Below, one piece after another: positions 16,526-21,775 of a stretch of DNA of 21,775 nucleotides (its first letter is position 1; the number at the start of each line of letters is the position of its first letter). Where the stretch lies: assembly GCA_900319985.1 (NCBI GenBank), contig ONQL01000023.1:1-21775 (forward strand). Reading direction: 5' to 3'. This stretch comes from an uncultured Methanobrevibacter sp. (lineage in GTDB: Archaea; Methanobacteriota; Methanobacteria; Methanobacteriales; Methanobacteriaceae). The notes under the pieces are model-generated. The model was not told the DNA's origin. It ran no database searches and worked only from the letters and a program-made list of their open reading frames with translations. The position numbers and the translations under genes are program-made.

Positions 16526-17011
16526 TCAATTAATTAATTTATCAAAAGAAATTCCACAGTTAAACCTTTTAATTATAATATTATACTTATTTAAATGAGG
16601 TATCTTGATTACAGGAGATTTTTTCTTCATTAAACCCTTGTATAAATCCTCATATTGACCTATATATGAACATTTCAAAGAATTTATTCCAAATTTCGAC
16701 TCATTAATGACATTAACAATATGATTGCTGGTATGCTCCATCTTACGTTTGATTACTTCTGGATGTCTTTTACCTTTAGACAATTCACAGATATGAATGT
16801 CAACTCCATCAACTGACAGACAAAGAATTATTCTGTCTGCCGAATTATCCAAATGTTTAGACAGGCAATTTTCAATCTCATCGCCATCCAAAATAATATT
16901 GTCATTGGGAACATCAACTACTCTGCAATTGTTTTCCCTGCAATCATTAACAAATATCTTATCAATATTTGAACAATCAGAATAGTATTTGTAAAGGTAA
17001 TTTTTAAGCAA
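16526..17011 (-). CDS. Unknown 161-residue partner of the ATPase (possible effector)
   Basis: I do not recognise a family. The protein is soluble, with no signal or membrane helix. A central beta-strand-like segment, DRIILCLSVDGVDIHICELSKGK, is followed by a basic helical part. The start is TTG at 17011, immediately after the TGA of the ATPase gene. The ribosome binding site GGGAGGT (17024-17018) is formed by the ATPase's own last codons (Met-Gly-Gly), six bases before the TTG. There is no Met codon in the first half that could replace it. Translation is thus coupled to the ATPase, implying a joint function. Two-gene sets of an AAA_15-type ATPase and a small toxin or nuclease are common in anti-phage defence. 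That role is inferred from layout only. Confidence 0.75.
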   Translation of the reverse strand: MLKNYLYKYYSDCSNIDKIFVNDCRENNCRVVDVPNDNIILDGDEIENCLSKHLDNSADRIILCLSVDGVDIHICELSKGKRHPEVIKRKMEHTSNHIVNVINESKFGINSLKCSYIGQYEDLYKGLMKKKSPVIKIPHLNKYNIIIKRFNCGISFDKLIN

Positions 17012-18427
17012 TCAACAACCTCCCATGGAATCTATAATTTCTACTGATTCATCATATAGTTCATCAGTGATTTTGGAGAAATTCTCATCAATGAAGCCTG
17101 TTTTATTAATGTCTATTAATTCAGGAATATATTGATAATCGCAGTCCTTTTTGAAGTTGTAAATTGCAATTTCAGAAGGATTTAAAATGTTTTCTTTAGA
17201 ATAGTTTAAATCATCTAATTTTTTGCTGTCTACCTCTCCCAATCTGATGAAATTATTGAACTGCTCGAGCATATAATCACTATGAGTATTTAAAATAATG
17301 TTTAACCCATTGTTAACTAATTTCACCAGGTATTTGACAAGTATCCTTTGGTTTTTTGGATGCAAATGATTTTCGGGTTCTTCAATAATTAAAGTGTCAT
17401 TAATTTGAGATACGTCAGCAAGATATTTGATTAATGGAGCCAGCTCTTTTATTGATGATGAGATTGAATCAAATGAAAATTCGACATTATTTTTTAAATC
17501 AATGAATTTTATTCTTGAATAATCCTCCTTGAATTCCAGCACACCACCAAAAATTTCCTTGCTCATCTCAATTGCAATATCTTTATAAAAACCTTCGCCA
17601 ATATTATTATTTTTTAATAGCAATGCCATTAACTCCTTATTGATTTTTGATGATTTGCCTTCTCCATTGATTTCACGGGAAAGTATTGAATTTAAATTAT
17701 ATGCTATTGTATAGCTTGAAGTTGGAAGATAATATGAATTATCAGTTAGGCTATGAATAACAATCTCTGAAATAATGCCGTAGATAATGGATGGAATGAA
17801 TCTATTTTTAATTCTGGTCAGGTTCAAGGCAACGGGATTCAGCGATATTAGCACATTGCCGTTTGTTCTGGATATGCTCAATATCAACTTTCGGTTTTTT
17901 CTGTCGATTTCATCAAAACCCATAATGGTATTAATCGAGAAATTTTCTATAATTAAATTGCCATTATCATTCATTAAACAAATGTCATTGAACTTTAAAT
18001 TAAATGATTCATTGGTTATGATATTATTTAAATCATTTAAAGAAATATTGAAATTGTCTTTCAGTTTGGCTTCAACCGAGTCTCTGTAATATCTCCCAAT
18101 ACCATCAAATATCAGCTGATCAAATTTGTCTTTGGGAAATTCAAATGAAACTTCGGAAAATTCACTGCTGGAATCAAGATAGTCGATGAATTCTCTGTTG
18201 AATTCATTATACAATTCCTCATTATTTTCAATCAAATATTCCAAGGGGGTCATGGTCAAATTAATTTGAGATTTTGAGGAATTTTTATTAAAGGGATTTA
18301 GCAGGGTATGAATCAAAAGTGCAGAATACGATTTTCCTGAACTGTTGGGTCCAACAAAGATTGTTAAAGGAGCAATGTCAATATCTGCTTTTTTTATAGG
18401 GCCGAAATTTCTAATTTTCATGTTCAT
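17012..18427 (-). CDS. ABC/AAA_15-type ATPase (OLD/AriA-like), possible defence sensor
   Basis: A 471-residue soluble ATPase with an ABC-like head. The N-terminal strand MKIRNFGPIKKADIDI leads into Walker A GPNSSGKS (26-33). A YYLPTSSY segment (232-239) corresponds to the LPxxRS region seen in this group. A signature-like SSSIKELAPL lies at about 323-332, Walker B LIIEEPENHLHP at 346-357 (catalytic Glu350) and the H-loop THSD at 381-384. No Toprim or other nuclease domain follows, unlike full-length OLD proteins, so activity would have to come from the partner gene. The related AriA of PARIS and other AAA_15 ATPases sense phage proteins, but many family members are uncharacterised. The ATG follows GGTGG with good spacing. 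The two genes look more AT-rich than the NRPS and MFS neighbours, which fits transfer as a cassette. Confidence 0.88.
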   Translation of the reverse strand: MNMKIRNFGPIKKADIDIAPLTIFVGPNSSGKSYSALLIHTLLNPFNKNSSKSQINLTMTPLEYLIENNEELYNEFNREFIDYLDSSSEFSEVSFEFPKDKFDQLIFDGIGRYYRDSVEAKLKDNFNISLNDLNNIITNESFNLKFNDICLMNDNGNLIIENFSINTIMGFDEIDRKNRKLILSISRTNGNVLISLNPVALNLTRIKNRFIPSIIYGIISEIVIHSLTDNSYYLPTSSYTIAYNLNSILSREINGEGKSSKINKELMALLLKNNNIGEGFYKDIAIEMSKEIFGGVLEFKEDYSRIKFIDLKNNVEFSFDSISSSIKELAPLIKYLADVSQINDTLIIEEPENHLHPKNQRILVKYLVKLVNNGLNIILNTHSDYMLEQFNNFIRLGEVDSKKLDDLNYSKENILNPSEIAIYNFKKDCDYQYIPELIDINKTGFIDENFSKITDELYDESVEIIDSMGGC

Positions 18428-18751
18428 TCTTAACCACCAGTATTTGTCTTAAAAGTAATACTAATTATAAATTTTGTAATATTTAAATTTTTTCATCAAA
18501 CCGATATGAATAATCCAAATTAAATTTAACAATATGACAAGGATTCAATTCTTGCATAATAATTGATACTTATAATATATAAAATTTTAGATTATTAACT
18601 CAGAACAATTTTTCAAACTCAGACAACTTTTTCTTTGATAATAAAAATAAGATATAATTGAATTTAAAAATAGATAAAAACGATTTAAATTAAGAATTGA
18701 TGGTTAAATTATGTTGAATAAGAACAAAATTTTTGATACAACCTATGGGTT
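18428..18751. other. Intergenic stretch upstream of the ATPase cassette
   Basis: No gene is seen in 324 bp. On the minus strand a TATA-like AATTTATAATTAG lies about 40 bp before the ATPase start. A degenerate direct repeat occurs at 18597-18633. No clear hairpin terminator follows the gene that ends at 18752. Confidence 0.5.
18597..18633. repeat. Degenerate 18-bp direct repeat
   Basis: AACTCAGAACAATTTTTC (18597-18614) and AACTCAGACAACTTTTTC (18616-18633) match at 15 of 18 positions with a 19-bp period. It lies about 170 bp upstream of the ATPase gene and could bind a regulator. Confidence 0.35.
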
Positions 18752-19201
18752 TCAGTCCATATTTTCATTGTATGACCTGAACTGGCTTATGAAATAATTG
18801 AGTTCCTCTTCAATTTGAAACAGCGAAAGGGTAGGCTTGTAGTTAAGAAGGGTATTTAAGGCAATCAGCAGTGGAATGGCCTCACCTATATGGATGTTTG
18901 AAAACACAAGGTCCTGATATGTAATCTGGAAGTTTCCGTTTGCATGCTCATCTATTTTCAGACCTGGAGGTATGAAATTGATCTGCTCTTTTTCAATCAG
19001 CTCCTCAAGGACTTTTGTGCCATCCGTGATGTCTTCAAATTCAATCTTTTCCTTGCTTAAAATTGGTGTTATGAAATCGAATTCGATATCATAGTCGTAT
19101 TTGGAATAGCCCTGTCTGAAATAGTTGTCTACCATCAGATAGTTGATATACAGTTCATGGTTCTGAATGCCATATCTCTTGTTGTTCAAAATGAATTCCA
19201 T
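18752..19201 (-). CDS. Hypothetical acidic protein, 149 residues
   Basis: No family is recognised. The protein is soluble and acidic, rich in Glu, Asp, Tyr and Ile, and without cysteine or an obvious catalytic motif. The N-terminus MEFILNNKRYGI looks like a beta hairpin, and the C-terminal third is helical. It is a single gene between two terminated units. A TATA box TTTATAC (19230-19224) is centred 26 bp before the ATG and there is no ribosome binding site, so the message is probably leaderless. It may be a host or lineage-specific protein. Its position next to the ATPase cassette is not evidence of a joint role, because about 320 bp separate them. Confidence 0.7.
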   Translation of the reverse strand: MEFILNNKRYGIQNHELYINYLMVDNYFRQGYSKYDYDIEFDFITPILSKEKIEFEDITDGTKVLEELIEKEQINFIPPGLKIDEHANGNFQITYQDLVFSNIHIGEAIPLLIALNTLLNYKPTLSLFQIEEELNYFISQFRSYNENMD

Positions 19202-19223
19202 ATATAAGATATAGTAAAAAATA

Positions 19224-19230
19224 GTATAAA
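19224..19230 (-). promoter_or_regulatory. TATA box of the 149-residue gene
   Basis: TTTATAC on the minus strand is centred 26 bp before ATG 19201. Its T-rich upstream side is the T run of the preceding MATE terminator. Confidence 0.5.
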
Positions 19231-19253
19231 AAAATAGCCACTATTGGCTATTT
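19228..19253 (-). terminator. Terminator of the flavodoxin-MarR-MATE operon
   Basis: On the minus strand AAATAGCCA-ATAG-TGGCTATTT forms a perfect 9-bp stem (19232-19253) that continues into seven T in total (19234-19228). It overlaps the stop codon of the MATE gene. Confidence 0.75.
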
Positions 19254-20650
19254 GAATTTGAGTTTTCATCATGGGAATATTTCTTGATTGAAATCTTTTT
19301 GAATTCCCTGATGAAGAGTTTCGCCCAGATGTAACCTACGGTTCCTCCAACGAAACATCCGAACACAACACCTCCGTAAATTCCCGGAAGACCCCATCCG
19401 AAAATGAAACAGAATAGGTATGCAAACACTGTTTCAAGAATCAAAGACCTGAGAAGGGTAATAAGAAGGGAGTACATACCTTTCCCAACGCCCTGAAACA
19501 TCATGGATGACATTATACCGTGAGGAATTGCCAGAACAAAGAGGCTCAAAACGGATATTGCTGTTGCAATTTCGGAAGCCATTCCTGCACTTGCCTGTGT
19601 ATATGAAAACATTCCAGCTATTTGAGAGGAGAATATGAACATCAATGCTCCCAGAAGTATTGATACTGCAAAACCTATTTTGATTGAATAGGAATGCGCA
19701 GTCTGCAGGTTCTTGTAGTTGTGAGCACCATATGCAACACCGCAGACTGTCAGAACAGCTGTACCTATACCAATCAAAGGAATCATTGCCAGCTGCACTA
19801 TTCTCATGGATGCGGTATATACAGCCACCGCAGTGGTTCCCGCTGCGATTACAAGCATACTGTTGATCAGTATTGCCAGAGCTGAAAATACGATTGTTTC
19901 CAATGTTGAAGGAACTGCAACCTGCAGGGTATCAATCATTATTCTGCTTGAGTAACTGAAGTTTTTAGGACTTAAATCTAAAAACAGGTCCTTTCTTCCC
20001 CAAATCCAGTAGCTCATTACCGCACAGGACATTATTGCTGATACTACAGTTGCCCATGCAGCACCAGAAATTCCAAGGTTCAATACATAAATGAAAATCG
20101 GATCGAGAATGATGTTGAGGATAGCTGTTACTGCAATCGCAATTGTTGCCCTTCTCATGTCTCCTTCGGATCTGAATATTGCTGATGCAACACCTGAGTA
20201 AACGAACACTATCAGAAATCCGAATATGATGTAGCTGTAGTCCATTGCATACTGGATGGTATCGCCGGCACCCATAAACTGAAGGATTGGCACCATGAAC
20301 GCTTCAATAATAATTGTAAATATTAAAGATACTATGACTGACAAAACGATTGCGTGCAAAGCTGCATTGTTTGCCTCTGCATGTTTTTTAGCCCCTATGT
20401 TTCTTGCAATAAGTGAATTAGCACCTGCACCGATTCCGTTACCGAGTCCGACCAGCACCATAAAAAGTGGTGTGATAAATCCTACGGCCGCAAGAGCGTC
20501 TGCACCAAGTCCTGCAACCCAAATACTGTCTGCTATATTGTAAAGCATGATCAATAGCATGGAAACCATCATCGGAATGGCCAATTTGACAATTGCCTTT
20601 TTCGGGTCTCCTGTAATCATTTGAATATTGCTTTGTTTATTTTTACTCAT
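19241..20650 (-). CDS. MATE-family multidrug exporter
   Basis: A 469-residue polytopic membrane protein with about 12 helices. The first-lobe signature is IPMMVSMLLIMLYNIADSIW followed by ALAAVGF, and the duplicated second lobe begins near VAVPSTLETIVFS. The usual family length is about 450. MATE proteins export drugs or metabolites by Na+ or H+ antiport. Unlike the MATE protein next to the NRPS, this one has no ATPase extension, only a short polar tail rich in Ser and Asn. The start is set at ATG 20650 (MSKNKQ) because a GAGGAG ribosome binding site precedes it. The upstream ATG at 20665 would place that site inside the gene. The start overlaps the MarR gene's end by 8 bp, showing translational coupling. 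Confidence 0.92.
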   Translation of the reverse strand: MSKNKQSNIQMITGDPKKAIVKLAIPMMVSMLLIMLYNIADSIWVAGLGADALAAVGFITPLFMVLVGLGNGIGAGANSLIARNIGAKKHAEANNAALHAIVLSVIVSLIFTIIIEAFMVPILQFMGAGDTIQYAMDYSYIIFGFLIVFVYSGVASAIFRSEGDMRRATIAIAVTAILNIILDPIFIYVLNLGISGAAWATVVSAIMSCAVMSYWIWGRKDLFLDLSPKNFSYSSRIMIDTLQVAVPSTLETIVFSALAILINSMLVIAAGTTAVAVYTASMRIVQLAMIPLIGIGTAVLTVCGVAYGAHNYKNLQTAHSYSIKIGFAVSILLGALMFIFSSQIAGMFSYTQASAGMASEIATAISVLSLFVLAIPHGIMSSMMFQGVGKGMYSLLITLLRSLILETVFAYLFCFIFGWGLPGIYGGVVFGCFVGGTVGYIWAKLFIREFKKISIKKYSHDENSNSNSQ

Positions 20651-21113
20651 TCCTATTCTCCTCATTCATTTCTATTGTCCTGACGGCAATATCCTTCAGG
20701 ACTTTTTTTAATGTTATTTCGTCAATCAGATAATCGTTAAATACCTCATCTTCCCATATGTTCAGCACATCAATGCCCTTTTTGATTATTTCTTCACCTT
20801 TGGGGGTAAGGGATATCTTGTTTTGGCGTCTGTTCTTTTCATCGATTTCCCTTATTATCAATTCCTTTTCTTCCAGTTTCCTGATGGATCTTGCAACGGC
20901 GCCTTTGTTGAAATTGCATCTGGAAGCTATTTTTTCCTGATTGAGATTGTTCTGGTGTGATATTTCAAACAAAAGCATGAGCTGTGTGGAATTGATGTCC
21001 AAATTCTTCAGCTGATGGTTAAGATAGATTTCCTGTGCTCTTGAAATCATTGATATAAGTTTGCCGATAGGAAACTGTGAAGCATCCATCTTTTTAAATT
21101 CTTCAAGAGACAT
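20643..21113 (-). CDS. MarR-family transcriptional regulator of the MATE exporter
   Basis: A 156-residue winged-helix regulator. The helix-turn-helix lies at about NQEKIASRCNFNKGAVARSIRKLEEKEL, and the wing REIDEKNRRQNKISLTPKG carries the family's typical basic residues. Its recognition region resembles that of the other MarR protein here (NKGAVARSIRKL against SKGNIAKVLKKF), matching the similar operators. It is the middle gene of a flavodoxin-MarR-MATE operon. It starts two bases after the flavodoxin stop, with a CAGGAG ribosome binding site inside the flavodoxin's last codons, and overlaps the MATE gene. It probably represses its own operon and is released by a small ligand, possibly one exported by the MATE protein. 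Confidence 0.92.
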   Translation of the reverse strand: MSLEEFKKMDASQFPIGKLISMISRAQEIYLNHQLKNLDINSTQLMLLFEISHQNNLNQEKIASRCNFNKGAVARSIRKLEEKELIIREIDEKNRRQNKISLTPKGEEIIKKGIDVLNIWEDEVFNDYLIDEITLKKVLKDIAVRTIEMNEENRNE

Positions 21114-21115
21114 TT

Positions 21116-21580
21116 CTACTCCTGGTTGATAAAATCAGTCATTTTGTCTTCAAACAAATCCTTTTTGACTTCCTTGGTTGTAAGGGCCAATGTTGCTTCT
21201 GGCTTGACGTTTGTATATTTTTCCATCTGTTCGAATGTTGATTCGAAACCGCCTGAACCTGCGGTTGAAAAGAATTTTACGTTTTTAAATTTGCCTTCAT
21301 TCTGTTTGATATATGAAATCAGTGGACTTGCTGCTTTTGAAGCCCATACCGGTGCTCCTAGATATACGATGTCATAGTCTTCAGGGTCATATTTCAACGC
21401 ATCAATGTCGATTATTTTTTCCTGAATTGCATGCTTTCCGGCTCTTGCATATCCGAGCTTTCCCTGATAATTTACATGAGGTATGATTTCCTCAATATCT
21501 GAATCTGTTCTGCTTGCGATGCTTTTTGCAAGTTTTTCTGTAATGTTAGTTCTTGAATAATATGCTACGAGTGATTTCAT
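21116..21580 (-). CDS. Flavodoxin-like FMN protein
   Basis: A 154-residue protein of the flavodoxin fold. MKSLVAYYSRTNITEKLAKSI is the first strand and FMN phosphate loop. LGAPVWASKAASPLISYI is the second flavin-contact region, and FFSTAGSGGFES the third loop. It is expected in the cytosol as a small electron carrier or reductase. The start is ATG 21580, because everything homologous begins at MKSL. An in-frame ATG 45 bases upstream (21625) would translate the TATA box and operator. A TTTATATATG box about 25-30 bp before 21580 and the absence of a ribosome binding site point to a leaderless message. Being first in an operon with MarR and MATE suggests a stress or redox-linked response, for example to quinone-like or flavin-reactive toxins (inferred). 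Confidence 0.88.
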   Translation of the reverse strand: MKSLVAYYSRTNITEKLAKSIASRTDSDIEEIIPHVNYQGKLGYARAGKHAIQEKIIDIDALKYDPEDYDIVYLGAPVWASKAASPLISYIKQNEGKFKNVKFFSTAGSGGFESTFEQMEKYTNVKPEATLALTTKEVKKDLFEDKMTDFINQE

Positions 21581-21600
21581 ACATAGTATTAATACTTCAT

Positions 21601-21610
21601 CATATATAAA
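21601..21610 (-). promoter_or_regulatory. TATA box of the flavodoxin operon
   Basis: TTTATATATG on the minus strand, about 25-30 bp before ATG 21580 and two bases from the operator at 21613. The spacing suggests transcription starts at or near the ATG. Confidence 0.6.
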
Positions 21611-21612
21611 CT

Positions 21613-21641
21613 GTTGCATTGACAACTATTGCACTTGCAAC
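21613..21641. promoter_or_regulatory. Tandem MarR-type operators, flavodoxin operon
   Basis: GTTGCATTGACAAC (21613-21626) and ATTGCACTTGCAAC (21628-21641) are imperfect palindromes 15 bp apart, directly upstream of the TATA box. Together with the pair at 15872-15900 they fit the pattern RTTNCNNT..NAAC. Confidence 0.65.
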
Positions 21642-21775
21642 AATTTAAAGTAAATTTTTCCTTTCGATGAAAAAAAGAGGATGTGACGCAAAATTTTTAA
21701 TCAAATTTTGTGTTTATGATTTTTTTATATTTTTTCTTATTATTTAGTTGTTTTTCTTGTTTATTTCATTGTATA
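21642..21775. other. AT-rich end of the window
   Basis: No gene is supported. CAAAATTT (21689-21696) and AAATTTTG (21703-21710) form an 8-bp inverted repeat, followed by T-rich DNA on the plus strand. This could terminate a transcript, but no gene is seen leading into it. Confidence 0.4.

Noticed and set aside
20651..20665. Longer N-terminus (MRRIG) for the second MATE protein
   Set aside because: The GAGGAG ribosome binding site would then lie inside the coding sequence. ATG 20650 is properly spaced from it.
21581..21625. 15-residue N-terminal extension of the flavodoxin
   Set aside because: It would translate the TATA box and part of the operator, and the flavodoxin fold begins at MKSLVAYY.
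21667..21747. 26-codon ORF starting MKKRGCD
   Set aside because: It is very short, has no ribosome binding site, and its hydrophobic tail comes from T-rich DNA that also forms a hairpin.

Overview
The window looks like part of an AT-rich euryarchaeal chromosome, most likely Methanobrevibacter or a close relative in the Methanobacteriales. This is inferred from three things. Several genes have AGGTGA-type ribosome binding sites, and others start about 25 bp after a TATA box with no ribosome binding site (leaderless). There is a sequon-rich secreted protein with a hydrophobic C-terminal anchor. There is also a large non-ribosomal peptide synthetase (NRPS), and I recall such genes being reported in rumen Methanobrevibacter. 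No RNA gene, tRNA, CRISPR array or complete mobile element was seen.

Layout. Positions 1-1236 are mostly non-coding, with the tail of a possible gene, two hairpins and one doubtful small ORF. Next come a tyrosine recombinase (1237-2319) and a secreted, membrane-anchored glycoprotein-like protein (2453-3469). About 800 bp of very AT-rich DNA follows, lying between convergent genes and rich in inverted and direct repeats. The centre is a leftward two-gene operon, 13829-4275. It holds a 2605-residue two-module NRPS ending in a thioester reductase domain, then a MATE exporter fused to an RsbW-like histidine-kinase-fold ATPase domain. It ends in a strong hairpin terminator.

Upstream of the NRPS are a leftward MarR regulator-MFS exporter operon (15829-13978) and a divergent mntP-like manganese exporter (15938-16492). 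Next is a leftward pair that resembles a defence cassette: an ABC/AAA_15-type ATPase (18427-17012) tightly coupled to an unknown 161-residue protein that starts at TTG. Then come an unknown 149-residue protein and a leftward flavodoxin-MarR-MATE operon (21580-19241).

How the genes work together. The NRPS probably makes an N-capped or unusual dipeptide released as an aldehyde or alcohol, and the fused MATE protein is the likely exporter. Both MarR operons carry a pair of similar 14-bp imperfect palindromes, set 15 bp apart, directly upstream of a TTTATAT box. This suggests two related, self-regulated export or stress circuits.

The observations most worth following up are: the loss of the amino-group-binding Asp in the first adenylation domain; the leftover second condensation C-lobe in module 1; the MATE-ATPase fusion; the shared tandem MarR operators; and the ATPase/small-protein cassette.
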